Shown: in pieces, positions 1-11,361 of the stretch
Layout: every line of letters begins with the position of its first letter
How positions within the stretch are numbered: position 1 is the first letter of the stretch
NCBI GenBank assembly: GCA_958450365.1
Contig: CAUEEP010000923.1
Span: forward strand, 1,009,501-1,073,500
Length of the DNA stretch: 64,000 nucleotides
Origin: Mesorhabditis belari
Taxonomy: Eukaryota; Nematoda; Chromadorea; Rhabditida; Rhabditidae
Direction: 5' to 3'
The notes under the pieces: generated by a model
What the model was told of the DNA's origin: nothing
The model's database searches: none
Seen by the model: the letters and a program-made list of their open reading frames with translations, nothing else
Position numbers and translations under genes: made by a program

Positions 1-685
1 TTCATGGCCTGTTGTGAACAACGAGGTGGGAAATTCGTCTAAAAAAGATCAATTTCCAATGTTTAGGTCTTCCCGATGCGTGCCTTCAAAAGTGTACCTT
101 CAACACTTACACAAAAGAGGCGGTAAGTGACAATCTAAATAATAAATCACATAAATTTAAACTCAATGTGAATACTGTGATCTTTACAGTTGAAAAGAAT
201 GTACTTCAAGCAAGACGGATGCCCGTTGACCGCCTCGGCTGACATTCAATTTTGTGCCGCGCGGGTAAGTGCTGCAGAAATGATAGGCAGGGGCAAAGAC
301 CGATTGGATATTACTTCTGATACAGTAATCTACAGTAATCCTCAAACTTTCAACAAAACCCAAATTTTAGGGACGCGATCATCGACAGTGTTGTGCACGA
401 AATGGTGTCACCACGACGCTAGCCGGTGGAAAGGTTTGCCAGAATGACTATCGAATCGTTTTGTAGACTCTTTACTTACCAGAACACTAGCCCAAGAAAT
501 GTATAAGCAACTACTGAAGAATTGTTACAACAGAAGAAAGCCCTCTTATATTCCAGTGTCTGACTTTCTGCGAGCAACGATCCGGCAACGTCACTCTTCT
601 CGACTATTCCTACATCTCGTGCTATGAGCGCTTTGAGAACATGAAGAGTTGCTTCTGGTACGATGCTGTGAACCGATTTGTTTAA
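1..685 (+). CDS. DB-module secreted protein, 3' part (5' end outside window)
   Basis: I spliced five exons by eye: 1-25, 67-122, 190-264, 371-433 and 557-685 (TAA). The joined frame stays open and reads as a DB module: a CCEQRG start, CLQKCTFNTYTKEAL, a CPLTASADIQFCAARGRDH stretch, a QCCARNGV pair of cysteines, then CLTFCEQ and a C-terminal tail with two more cysteines ending in NRFV. The spacing of the cysteine pairs matches the DB module I know from nematode extracellular and secreted proteins, whose molecular role is largely unknown. All introns are 40-125 bp with GT/AG ends and keep phase, which argues for an intact gene. The signal peptide and any earlier DB repeats would lie upstream of base 1. 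A reverse-strand reading over 476-724 is a shadow of the last exon. Confidence 0.85.
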
Positions 686-888
686 TTGCCGCAATCTTTT
701 GGGAACTAACCGTGATCTCATCATACCTTATGAACATATTTATTTAAAGAATAAATTTGAATTGTAATCCCCAAAACAACTAAACCTTTCAAATTTTATC
801 AACAAAATAAACAACAACTACCGGTTGAAAACATAAAGAATAAGTGTAATAATGATTCGAGGGTTGGGAATTCATAAAAATTCGGCAT

Positions 889-2158
889 CTAATCCATTTG
901 CTGGTCCACCGTCCGTTTCATATACTCGTCCAGCTGACGGTCAAGTTCCTAGAAAAAAATGATTGTGCAACATCGCAAAGAATAATACCTCTTGAGAAAG
1001 TTTCTTATGCGACCATTTGTTGGAGGAAGTGGGCGATGGTTTATGCTTTGGTTTGACTTCAGAGGTTTCATCAGCTTGATCCTTAACAAGCAAATGCTAT
1101 GGTAAAAATTAATATAAACTACCCTGTGATCGTGTTGGTCCCACGAAGGTCGGTCTGCACTGAAAGTTTACACATGAAACATGTTAGTAATTCACATACG
1201 CGCTATCTCACTTAATAAGCACAATCAGACAACAAAAACAAGCACAAAAAGTAAGCAATTCAATACGTTAGCTTAAAAAGTATCCCACGATAGACGTCCA
1301 CCACTGTCACTGCTCCTTGACTTCTTGACACGACCACGAATCGTTCGGTGAACTCTACCATCACTCCGCGAAGCTTTAGCGCGAGCAAACCTAGAACGAG
1401 CATCTCAAAAATTCCCAAAATAAACCTACTTAATGCGTTCACGAACCGTCCCGATAGTTATAGTAGAAACATCATCAACCTAAGAATGATTTGAAAAATT
1501 ATTACAACATACACAAACCAATGTGATCTTGAGACGCTTGTCATCAATTGACGCACCATGAAGGTCTTTCATAAATTTTTGTGCGTCATCAGAGGAGGTG
1601 GCAAACTAAATCAATAGCTTGAAAACAATTGCAACAGAAAAATACAAACTTGTGCCGTTCCAACTTGTTCGCCTTTTTCATTGTAGTGGACGAGTGGATG
1701 TTTGCCGTTGTAAGGCTCCACCAGTTCCTCCAAGTCAATCTGATTGAATTGTGGCGATAAGTTGGCGAGAAGAATGCGGACAACAGCGGTGGGAAGCTTG
1801 ACACCACTTCTGCGCCTCGAGTCTAAATACAAAAAATAGTTCTGAACATAAAAAAAACTGAAGAAACGTAGGTACGATAATAGAAGTTAGACCTTAGTCG
1901 AGCTACGACTACAAGTAGTAGACTAAAGTACACACCCTTGCGATCACGACCCGTGTCATGCACTCCTTCAAATCTGTCATGTTGCCAACGACCACTGAAA
2001 CCGGATGCTCGATGACTACCAGACGAACCACCCTTTGCGCTGCTGCGTCCACGAGAGCTAAAGTAAAACAACAATTATCGGCAAACAAGTACGCAAACTA
2101 ACCCTTTCTTCTCGGCGACAATCTCGTCGAGTGCGCGATCAATCACAGTTGAATACAT
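889..2158 (-). CDS. Aly/REF-type mRNA export adaptor (RRM protein)
   Basis: On the minus strand the ATG is at 2158, directly after an acceptor at 2164 (exon starts ACTTCATG), so trans-splicing or a 5' UTR intron is possible. Exons are 2158-2103, 2057-1936, 1822-1650, 1605-1519, then several shorter ones to TAG at 889. The N-terminus has the conserved REF-N box (ALDEIVAEKKG). A Gly/Ser/Arg-rich linker follows, then one RRM (VVRILLANLSPQFNQIDLEE, HYNEKGEQVGTAQ, DAQKFMKDLHG), a second basic linker, and the C-terminal REF-C box (ELDRQLDEYM...DQQMD). In the family these proteins bind mRNA and the UAP56 helicase within TREX and promote nuclear export. The splice between the basic linker and the exon near 1160-1130 is not fixed, because more than one donor/acceptor pair keeps the frame. 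C. elegans has several ALY paralogues; I cannot say which one this is. Confidence 0.88.
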
Positions 2159-2230
2159 GAAGTCTAAAATAAAACAATAGAATATGGTCAAAGTCGATAG
2201 AGAAGAAACGAAAACACATCATTAGGTTTT

Positions 2231-2491
2231 TTAAACACTTTCCGAGGGGTAAAGATTGCCGTTAAAGCATTCCTTCAGCAAGTTAGCAGGCTCGTTCAAC
2301 AGGCTCAATGCACAAGAAAGCAACTTGCTTTTAGAGAAGTCTGAGGGAATTAGTGTTGAACAGAAAATAACACAAATGTTGAGAAAGTGCAACCGAAAAT
2401 GAAATAAATCCACGCCTTGAGTCAATGCGTAGTTTCGAAAAAGATACTCAATTGAGTAGCTCTCATGCTCATTTTGTAAATCAAAAACGTC
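2231..2491 (-). CDS. uncharacterised short coding exon
   Basis: A minus-strand open frame runs from an acceptor-like TATCTAG at 2498-2492 to TAA at 2231. It encodes about 86 residues beginning DVFDLQNEHESYSIEYLF and ending NGNLYPSESV. The frame has no methionine at its start, so a first exon is needed; I could not find an upstream exon that joins in phase. The composition is protein-like, with many charged and aromatic residues in the N-terminal third. I recognise no family. It lies between the Aly/REF gene (same strand, 70 bp downstream) and the divergent zinc-finger gene, so it may be the upstream member of a small minus-strand cluster or a decayed exon. Confidence 0.3.
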   Translation of the reverse strand, partial: DVFDLQNEHESYSIEYLFRNYALTQGVDLFHFRLHFLNICVIFCSTLIPSDFSKSKLLSCALSLLNEPANLLKECFNGNLYPSESV

Positions 2492-2590
2492 CTAGATATA
2501 GAAATTGGAAGAGACTTTTGTAGCTCGCCATTTGTTGTTTAACACGTACAGCTTGTCGCGTCTCCTTTCTTTTCAATTTTCATTTACACG

Positions 2591-4812
2591 TTGCGGATTC
2601 CCGCTGACAGTGATGTATCCTGTACATATAGGGTAGTAGAAAAAGGCCTTCCTGCATGTCACTTTTGTCTACATGCTTTCACTACATCAGACTTGCTGAA
2701 TGTTCACGAATGCAAGGAATTTCGAGACTGGAAAAACGCACAAAAGTCACTTCAACCGGTCTGTTTTAAACTCTACGCGTTAGAAAAAAAATTAGAACTT
2801 CCTGCACTGAAAATTCTTTATTTTTAGCCTGAGATGGTGGAAGCTCGAGTATTCGTGTGTTGTACCGATTGCGGAAAGTACCTTCGTTGTCGATCGAGTG
2901 AAATCGAAAGTCTTCAAAAATTTGTCGTATGTGATTAGTTCACGATTAGTTCATTAGATCATGTGATTATGTAGTTTCACCAATTCAAAATGATTCAACC
3001 GTTTTCATAATTTTGTTTAGGGAGAGCATTTGGTGAATCGAATCGTTACAATTGTAGTCAACTTCGCTGGACACACGCCAAACAAGAATCCAGAAGTTAT
3101 GTTTAAGACTGTACTATCGTTTTTGAGGCAATTTAATGTCAGTTTTTTTTTGGATAGTAATTCATGCAATGAGATATGTTTTTAGAGTTCCTGTTTGCGA
3201 TGTGGGACCGAGCCATTCACTTCTCCAGAAGAAGCTGTAGCTCATTTTTCGGATATCAACAAACATCCTGACACTCAGCAAAAAGACGGTCATAAATGCA
3301 AAAGGCCATTGCAATTTGGCATCAATAAAAGGTTAAAAACGTCATTATTCAACTAATATATGATTTTAGTGAACATCTCTTGAAATGTTATCAAATTTGC
3401 GATGAGCCCGATGGGTTGCTACTGCTTTGTGCACGGAGAAATTGCTTTGGCAAATCATCTGACAACTTGCCAACCCAATGAAGATGCGCGTGATTCTGTA
3501 AAAGTTAGTTTCGTTCATTGGATCTACATCAGGAGATTTAAGGTTTTCACAGTACATATGCATGTAATCCAAAACACGAGACAAGCGTATCATCGCTTTC
3601 AATGCAGCTTCTACGGATGCTCTTTGCTTCCACTTCGAGTTCATCTTGCCACGAGGCATCAAATCGGAACGAATGTTTTGCTTGAAAAAGGAGGTAAACT
3701 TTATTCTGCTAATTAATTTATACATTTATGAGTGGGAAAAACCAGGAAACCATGTTTTCATTTTAGAAAGCTCAAAGGTTCTACTGACGATTCGCATGCA
3801 ATTCGATCAGACGTTTGGACTCGTTAATGGAAAATTGCCTCGTCGATCTCGTCAATCACCGGATGGAACCTCTAATCCTACTACTATGGTCGGGCGCTTT
3901 TTTTGAGTTTTGCAAGTGGAAGAAAAAGTTTAAACGCTTGTACTCTCTGAATTGTTGGATGAAACAATGGGAAATTTAAAGGAAAAGATAAACTCCACAT
4001 CAGCAGCGAGATCCGAAGAACCCATGCAAACAACGCCTATGGATACATCTATGATCGAAGAGATAAATGGTATAATTTTCTATTCCATTGACCTTAAACA
4101 CTATCGTGTTTAGTAGCAAGCGAGATCCAGGAGAACTTGCCGGAAGAATTGGAACCACAAGAAGTCATTCCAGCAACACGGTCAAATCCAGATAATAAGC
4201 AAACAAGAATTGGTAATCATTAAGACTTCATGGCGCATAACGTTTTTTTTATAGCTGCAAACAACGAAGAAACGCTGGTAGAAAAAGCATCCGAGGCGCC
4301 CTTTCCAGAGGACGATCCAGTAATTTCAACAGAGCCAAATCCTAATACAAACGATGTGACAACCACGGAAAAGACGCCAGAAGATACAACTTCTCCACGA
4401 GAAGAACCTGCGCCCATTCAGACGGAGTCAAATTTGGATACTGTTATAGCCAAACCGAAGAACGGTAATCCTTGGAATTCTTATAGAATTTATGGTTTTT
4501 TTAAGTTACAACTGATGATATCCAGAGCACATCGTTACGCACTGAATCTGGCGGCACCTTAGCCAAAAATCAAACGGAATCGCGACAAATAGAGGACGAA
4601 TTGATTATAGATCTTACCGAGGAAGAACAAAGTGTTCTGAAACGAAGAGTGTCAAGTTGGTTTTTAATGTTTACGGCATTTATCTTAATTTTTAGTTGCT
4701 GTCAATTTGACGTCGATATTGCAAGAACCGATCCGAGAAGAAACAAATTATGTGGGGCCAAAGATAAATCTTCAAGCGCTAAGGACGCGGATGATGACGA
4801 TATAGTACTTGT
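2591..4812 (+). CDS. C2H2/C2HC zinc-finger protein with SUMO-interacting-like motifs, frame-broken
   Basis: Exons about 2591-2758, 2828-2926, 3021-3137, 3186-3331, 3370-3692, 3769-3889, then an acidic, Ser/Thr/Glu-rich tail in exons between 3950 and 4812. Fingers visible: ACHFCLHAFTTSDLLNVHEC, CLRCGTEPFTSPEEAVAHF with a later H, CYCFVHGEIALANHLTTC and CSFYGCSLLPLRVHLATRH. The tail holds ELIIDLTEEE, a classic hydrophobic-acidic SUMO-interacting motif, and a second candidate, DDDDIVLV, in an alternative frame of the last exon. No in-frame ATG was found for the first exon. The frame must change inside the exon at 3370-3410 and again near 3930, and the last exon reads well in two frames. That suggests either real pseudogenisation or small assembly indels. 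Function unknown; nucleic-acid binding is inferred only from the fingers. Confidence 0.55.
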
Positions 4813-4844
4813 GGTGAGCCCCTTCACATAAATAACACCATAAC

Positions 4845-6301
4845 TAAAATCACTAGTTTGTTTGGGGTATGTGCGCTTAGGCATCAAATTAAAACAGAGA
4901 AGATGGGCGATTCGTTGAGACACATATTTTTAGCATTAAGCAGCCCTTGGAAAAATAATAGAAAAGTGGCAGAAAAGTGGAGTCGATGTTCAATCATTTT
5001 TTCTAAGGGCTGCTTAATGCTAAAAATATTTGTTATATCTCAAAGAATCGCCCATCCTCTCTGCTTTCATTTAATATCTAAGTGCGCAGAAACAAACGTA
5101 CTGGTGTCGAGATATAAGCTTTTGTTTGAGAGTAAACTTAGACTACGCGACGCTCCTATAGAGGGGGGCTACTATTAGAGCTTTTACGGTACCCAGAAAC
5201 CTATAAAAAGTCGTGAAGAAGAATAATCCAAAGAGAAATCGAAAAAATATGGATTCCAGGAAAAGAAAAGGTAATAAAAACTGGCAAAATTAATGGTTGC
5301 CAAGAAAAAGAATAAAACTAAAGCAGAGAAAAAGGCAACAAACTTTTGCGGTGGGAGAAGCGGACACGGCGGAAGACCGAGAAGAATTTGGCGATCAGAC
5401 GCGGAATCATTTGCAAGAATAGTTTGGATGATAAAGTTACCCGTGTTCGAATCATTTTATTTCAGAAATTAAGGCCTTACTTGTCTTGACTTCACTACAA
5501 GCTCGGCTCACAATACTGTTGATACTGCTTGAAAATAAAAAAAAATATAAAATTTGCTTGCGAAAATTTGCATTTAGAAAAAAATTTGTTTGGAGAGTTT
5601 TGAAATTTGCATTTAAAGCTGAAATAAAATGAGTCGAACACGGGTAACTTTATCATTCAAACTATTCTTCCAATGTTTCGTCGAATCTCCAAATTCTTCT
5701 CGGTCTTCCGCCGTGTCCGCTTCTTCCACCGCGAAAGTTTGTTGCCTTTTTCTCTGATTTAGTTTTATTCTTTTTCTTGGCAACCATTAATTTTGCCAGT
5801 TTTTATTACCTTTTCTTTTCCTGGAATCCATATTTTTTCGATTTCTCTTTGGATTATTCTTCTTCACGACTTTTTATAGGTTTTGGGTACCGTGAAAGCT
5901 CTAATAGTAGCCCCCCTCTATAGGAGCGTCGCGTAAGTTACTCCAAACAAAAGCTATATCTCGACACCAGTACGTTTGTTTCTGCGCACTTAGATATTAA
6001 ATGAAAGCAGAGAGGATGGGTGATTCTTTGAGATATAACAAATATTTTTAGCATTAAGCAGCACTTAGAAAAAATGATCGAAAATCGACTCCTTTTTTGC
6101 TACTTTTCTATCATTTTTTTCCAAGGGCTGCTTAATGCTAAAAATATGTGTCTCAACGAATCGCCCATCTTCTCTGCTTTCATTTAATATCTAAGTGCGC
6201 AGAAACAAACGTACTGGTGTCGAGATATAAGCGTTTGTTTGAGAGTAAACTTAGACTATGCGACGCTCCTATAGGGGGGCTACTATTACAGCTTTCACGG
6301 T
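4845..6301. repeat. large palindromic foldback element
   Basis: The left arm, from about 4845 to 5465, is repeated in reverse complement from about 5625 to 6230, around an AT-rich loop. Each arm itself contains a smaller inverted repeat built on AGCATTAAGCAGC (for example 4935-5030 and 6047-6145). The inner arms (5195-5450 and 5640-5895) carry a Lys/Arg-rich reading frame starting MVAKKKNKTK, once per orientation. Both arms share the words around CTCTATAGGAGCGTCGCG. The element lies between the last zinc-finger exon and the first recognised RNase H exon. Short reading frames inside it, such as those starting MSQRIAHLLC, are repeats of the element, not genes. Confidence 0.85.
5888..6301. mobile_element. 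MITE unit with TACCGTGAAAGC termini
   Basis: Within the larger palindrome, this unit starts TACCGTGAAAGCTCTAATAG and ends with the near reverse complement CTATTACAGCTTTCACGGTA. The outer TA at each end would fit a TA target site of a Tc1/mariner-like element. The inner side of the left arm (ending near 5193, GAGCTTTTACGGTA) matches the same terminus, so the palindrome may be two such units joined head to head around captured DNA. Confidence 0.6.
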
Positions 6302-6435
6302 ATTTTATGTTGAATCATGAATATGCATTCCAGGAATACCGATCCAAAAATATAAAAGTTTCGGAATGAATTATTGTCGTTTTTCCCAATTTTGGTTATA
6401 ACCAGTTAAGTTCTATCAATTCTCTCTTTTTTCAG

Positions 6436-8076
6436 ATTTGGAACAACCGCGAGGAGACGCATATGGTTGGAACGAAGCAAAAAGTAACAAGTCACCAAGC
6501 AAGCAAGAGCGCGCTCTCAAGAAGCAGGAGAACAGGAACGTCAAATTGAAGGTAACTTTTTATTTTATAGTTAAATTCATAGCATTCTATGATTGCATGT
6601 GGTTCTATCCGTCAAAAGTTTATAATCTTTATAAAAAGAATTTCGAATTGATTATTTTTTAAGTTTTCTTCGAGATTTCTTTCTGAAAATATCTGAGATA
6701 CATCCAACGGTCTATTTGATTTCTCTCGCTCAATGGCTTATTTTATTGTTTTTAGAAATGGCAAGATCGCGCCGAAGGCTGGAAAAATACTTATACGGCA
6801 CAAGATTTTGGTAGGTCTATTTTCATGTTTTAATCATTCATTTTGCTCTTTTACAGGACATACCGTTGGGGAAGCGGACGAAGGAAATCAAACATTTCCG
6901 GAGGAGCATGTGATTATCTACACTGATGGTAGCTTCAATGTACACGGTGGATACGGTGGAATCGGAATGTTTTTGGGCAATGACCACCCCCTGGAATTGT
7001 AAGTGTTTTTGTACTATCACTGTAGTTACACTATATAGTTAAATAGTAGTTTCTCTTGTGAAATTGAATGATGATTACTGTTCAATTAGCCAATCAAAAT
7101 TTAAAGATTCTTTTAAATTTAGGGGGCTTTCGATGTGCAATGGGCTGAAGTCTTCTTTTCTTGTGGAACTATTTGCGATTGTTGTGGCTCTTTGCAGAGT
7201 CTATTGCTGGGGAGGATATCAGTAAGTACTTTAATTTGTGTAATAATACTTACATCAATTTTGTAATGTAATAATACTTACATCAATACATCAATTTTGT
7301 GGATAAAAATTTTTTGATTATTTAGAGGCCAGTCGATTATCCTAAGAACGGATTGTAAGAATTGTTTGACGGCAATTGCAAATCTCTACAGGACGGAGCC
7401 GAAGGGACTCGTGGGCAACGATAGAAAAACTTTGGAAGCGGATAATGAAAAGAAGTTTGTTCTTGCATTTATATTGCTTTATATTCTGCGTTTAGCTTGA
7501 ATTTTGTCAAGCACATCCTTGGCAAATTCCCCGCAGAAGTGGTCATTCAATGGGTCGAAGCCCATTCGGAACTCGGACCCGCGTTGAAGCCCAAACATCC
7601 AGGAAATCACAAGGTAATGCTTTATGATATGTTATTTACAGAATGGTTCTAGAGTTTATTTTTTATTTACTTTGATTCAGTTTGTTCATTTCAGGCTGAT
7701 GCTTTAGCCGTGGAAGCTCGAGTGCGCCTGAACCCAAAACAATCCGCCCAAAACCCCAACCCTCGAGAACATAAAGCTGCGTTTAAAGAAAGTGAACATC
7801 AGTTCATCAAGAAAAAAACAAGTATGTTTTTGATTTATTTTGAAGAAAGCATTTTCCGATTTATTAAAAACAATTCCTATTTTAGATGAGCCACTACTGC
7901 CAGAAAAGCCCATGGCTTGGAAATTTTTGCTTGAGGGCTTTGCAGATGAATGTTTTTGCAAAAAACAGCTCAAGGATATGAAAGAAGCAGAAGATAACGA
8001 AGAAGAGAACAAAGACGACGACTACAAGCCCGAAACCAAACTCGGAATTCAATTTTTGTCAGGAATTAATGTGTAA
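6436..8076 (+). CDS. RNase H1-domain protein
   Basis: Exons: 6436-6551, 6756-6810, 6857-6998, 7123-7221, 7326-7454, 7496-7613, 7695-7821 and 7886-8076 (TAA), all in phase. After a Lys/Gln-rich leader (KQERALKKQENRNVKLK) comes an RNase H1 fold with all four acidic catalytic residues visible: D in IIYTDGS, E in SSFLVELFAIV, D in ILRTDCKNC and D in NHKADALAVE. The HSELGP...GNHKADAL stretch is the usual C-terminal motif. An acidic tail (EAEDNEEENKDDDYKPE) ends in FLSGINV. The family cuts the RNA strand of RNA-DNA hybrids. The 5' end is unresolved: the first exon has no usable ATG and starts in a phase that needs one preceding base. It may therefore be the 3' part of the zinc-finger gene upstream, with the palindrome inside the intron. 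Confidence 0.85.
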
Positions 8077-9400
8077 TAAAGTAATAAATATTAACTGGTC
8101 TATAAATTTGTTATCACCATTCTTATCATGGTATGAAGCACCAGCATGAAACTCACCGTTCCAGGCCAAACAATGAGTGAAAATGAATAATTTTCGGTCT
8201 CTTTCGGCTCATTTCATCCAAAGTTTCTCATCAACGCATGGTAGAATCTTATTTCTTTTCTTTATTTTAAAAGTGTTCAAAATGTTATGAGCAAGGTCCG
8301 GAAGCAATCGATTATGAATCCAATGTTTTTGAGCACTTTGACGCTCATAAAGGAGATTTCAAAAATGCGGCTTCAAGAGATTTGGTATCTACTGTTACCC
8401 TCTACACGTTTTTGCAAACAATTAGCTGATCGAACTCGAGATTTTATCGCCTCCCATGAAATCATCCGGGAAATTGGTGGAATCTGTCTTTCAAAGTTGT
8501 CAGAAGCGTCATAGGAAACTTTGGACTTGGATGCCAACTCGGTAGTCTCTTGACTAGAAGACATTTCAAGACTTTTAGAAAAGATTCATACCTTGGACTT
8601 GGAAGACTGAGTTATTTGGAAATTTGTGCAGTTTTATACGACCTTTTTGAATCTTTTTGGAGTTATTTGGACTCTTTTTGTAAACTTTTTACAGTTATCT
8701 GAACTTTTTGGACTTTTCCTGATTCTTTTTGGAATCTTTTTGCAATTGTTTGGAACCTTTTTGTAGTCATTCGGACTTTTTTAAGAGCTTTCTGGAGTTA
8801 TCCAAAACCTTTTCGAATTATTTGGAATCTTTGTGGAATCATTTATAATCTTTTTGGGACGGTTTTAGGCTCTAAAGCGAGTGAATTTCGTTCAAATTTA
8901 GACTTGTTTGGGATTTTCTACCTGAATGGCACAGCGTCTATTTTCAGTATGGAAGGAAATCAGTAAGCATAAAGCAGAATAGTTGTGCCAGTTTTCTAGT
9001 TGCGTAACTAAACTGGAGCGATTTCTTAAAGCTGGGTGCGTCAAATTTCCAGCAGATTTTACGAGAGTATTCAGGTAAAATTTGCAAATGGTTTTCAGAG
9101 TGTGCCCTTATTTTTATCAAAGTTTGATTGAAATGGCTTTACCTTTTGGAACCAAAACTTTAGCAGACGCTTCCAACATTCTTGCTTCGAACTTTCTTGC
9201 TTAGTTTTTGGATTAGAGAGTGTTTTGAGTAGAAAGGCAGATTGTAGATATTCGTTTTTGATTGCTAAAAGTTAGAATTGAGGACCCGATCCACGAAAAT
9301 ATTCTAAAGTTTGATTTTTGCTTGCCAAAACTAAATTTGAGTTTGTTTTAACTGAAATATTGATTGTTTAGATGCTTAAACAATTATTCTTAATACTTTT
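8077..9400. other. no supported gene; degenerate short repeats
   Basis: I see no exon series here. Between about 8620 and 8880 a degenerate unit resembling TTTGGAATCTTTTTG recurs many times at irregular spacing. Open frames at 8287-8514 and 8373-8564 overlap on opposite strands and have no splice context or recognisable motif. Confidence 0.5.
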
Positions 9401-9407
9401 ATTTTAG

Positions 9408-9890
9408 TTCTTGGACAACTTGCTCGTTTGGCCGACCAGCTCCAGCAACTACACGGAAAAATGGAAAAGGATTTCAGACAACACTCCTCATTCTGTGATG
9501 CTGATCCAGGTCTTCAACAGATCCGACGAGTAAAGTCATCAAATAGTAGTCTTTTAAGCAGTTTTGTATTCATGAGCAAGCTGATGGAAATATTGGTGCC
9601 TTGTATACGCGGAGTTTCATTCAAAAAGGTCTCAATCGCTTCGGAAACTTTGTTCAAGTAAACTTCCAATGTTTGTTTAAAAAAATTATTAATGTTTAGG
9701 CAAATGCCTACATTGTTAATGGTTATCATTCTCTTTTCGATCTGTTGTTATGGACTTCAATTTGTTCACATTGAAACGGATATCGTCAAGCTTTGGGTGG
9801 ACCGTAAGTTTTTAAAAATTCTAAGCAGAAGAAAAGCATTTACAAGAGCTTAATGGCAAGTTTAGAAGGAGGACGTTTGGATGGCGAGCT
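9408..9890 (+). pseudogene. Patched homologue, N-terminal fragment
   Basis: Three exon-like pieces: 9408-9528, about 9586-9658, and 9700 to about 9804, plus the start of a fourth at 9869. They read SFCDADPGLQQIRR, then ADGNIGALYTRSFIQKGLNR and FGNFVQ, then a hydrophobic segment (MVIILFSICCYGL), then HIETDIVKLWVD and GGRLDGEL. This order matches the N-terminus of Patched: the CDA...L.QI motif, the region before TM1, TM1 itself, and the LETNVEELWVEVGGR-type motif that follows it. A one-base phase error between the second and third pieces breaks the frame. The rest of Patched (sterol-sensing domain, remaining membrane segments) is absent. The sequence runs straight into a copy of the local F-box-like gene after GGCGAGCTC, so this is a truncated relic. 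Confidence 0.7.
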
Positions 9891-10614
9891 CCGGATGGCG
9901 ATTGAATTGGTCAAGGTGAATGGAGGTTTTGGATCGATTCTACTACGAAAACCCTGGATGGTTTCTGGGCGTCACGTGTGCGAAATCAGGCTTCGTGACA
10001 AGATTTCGAGCCAAAAATTTCCTTTTGACTTCGACAAACGCATACAATGAGATGCCGATCTCCTTTTTCCATTGGTCGAACGAACCCACTCGTGTGACCG
10101 ATTATCGATACATTTCAGCGACGAGTTCGACATTGACCGACCAGCGAAGATTTTGAATCTTGAATTGAATTCTGTTCAAGATTTGGATCTCTTTGTAGAC
10201 GGAAACGAGTGTTTGCTAACATTCCTTGAGAATTTCCGCTCGAAGATTAAAAGAAATGCCGATTTTAGAGTGAACATTAACTTTGACGATTTGTTTAGAG
10301 AAAATCAAGTCATCAAAGAGCTTTTTGAGAATTTCATTATAAATCAGGTGCACGATTGTGAACGAGTCCATCTAGGTAAAAATCTAGGTAAAAATTACGC
10401 CTCTCTGGTTTCCTGCCCTTTGTTTGAATCCACATTTCACTTGGCATTTGACTTTTACCACGATGTTTTTGCCAAGACTTCAATTAAAAGGTTGGTAATG
10501 CCTCGAACGAAAGAAAATCACTTTGAAGAGATCGTGCAATCAATCGTCAAGAAGGGAATCCCGAGCCAGAATCTAGAGGTGATTAGGCGAACTATACTGT
10601 ACTGTAAAGTGTAA
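9891..10614 (+). pseudogene. diverged, frame-broken copy of the local F-box-like gene
   Basis: From CGGATGGCGATTGAATTGG onward the sequence aligns with codon 42 and later of the two intact F-box-like genes at 13.2 and 22.2 kb: AIELVKVNGGFGSILLRKPW against AIELAKVNAGFRSILLRTPW, then a broken stretch near 10020-10130. An open part follows at 10140-10614 with matches such as VIKELFENFIINQVHDCERV and EEIVQSIVKKGIPSQNLE. The first 41 codons of the F-box region are replaced by the Patched fragment, and the C-terminal third is missing (stop at 10614). It is more diverged than the two intact copies are from each other, so it is an older duplicate. Confidence 0.75.
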
Positions 10615-11361
10615 AGTAAAGCAAAGGTACTGTAAAGTGGCAATTTCTTGGATACTACAGTAACCAGACATTAGTTTACTATCACTAACTTCAATTAGAG
10701 ACTCTAAAAGATATTCAGTCTTTCCAGTCAGACAAGACAAAGCACAGTACGCGTCGTGTTTCTTTTTTCTTGATCTCGACTTTGTAAACCTTTCCTTTTT
10801 TTGATGAATAAATGAATTTTATCGCCGATTTGCTTGAAAAAACGAAAACACATCCAATTTGATCAATTTTGGCCATTCCGAGCCTGGAATGAGCAAAATA
10901 AACGGGATTCCAGTGAGGGAGTGGCTTTCAAAATGTACCCCATCATTCATAGCTTTGTAACTGAATCTGGAATCTAGTTTTCAAAGAAAATGACCCTTTT
11001 TGAGAAATGTTCTTTCGATTGGTGACCTTTGAGTACCCAAAAATATTCCAAATTATTTCTTGTCACCCTGTAAAAGAAAGCGCGCAATTTCATTCTTTTT
11101 GCTTTTTTTTATAAAGCGCCATTCTGATTCTGGCTTACGATCGGCGTTGGCCCAATTTTTGATCCAAATTTGAGTACGTTCGCGTTAACCAATCGTGAAA
11201 TTCAAGTCGGATTTCGATAGCTCAGAATAAGCTCTATCAAAGTCTAGTTGAAATTTTGGAAATTGATGAAAAACATTGTCTGAAACATGATATCAAAGTA
11301 ATTCTGATACTGAAAAACGACGAAACTCAAGTTATTTTTCCAGTTACTTTTCTATTTTTCA

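Noticed and set aside
6148..6369. Open frames starting MSQRIAHLLC here and at 4858-5178
   Set aside because: They lie in the palindrome arms and repeat because the element repeats; there is no splice or start context.
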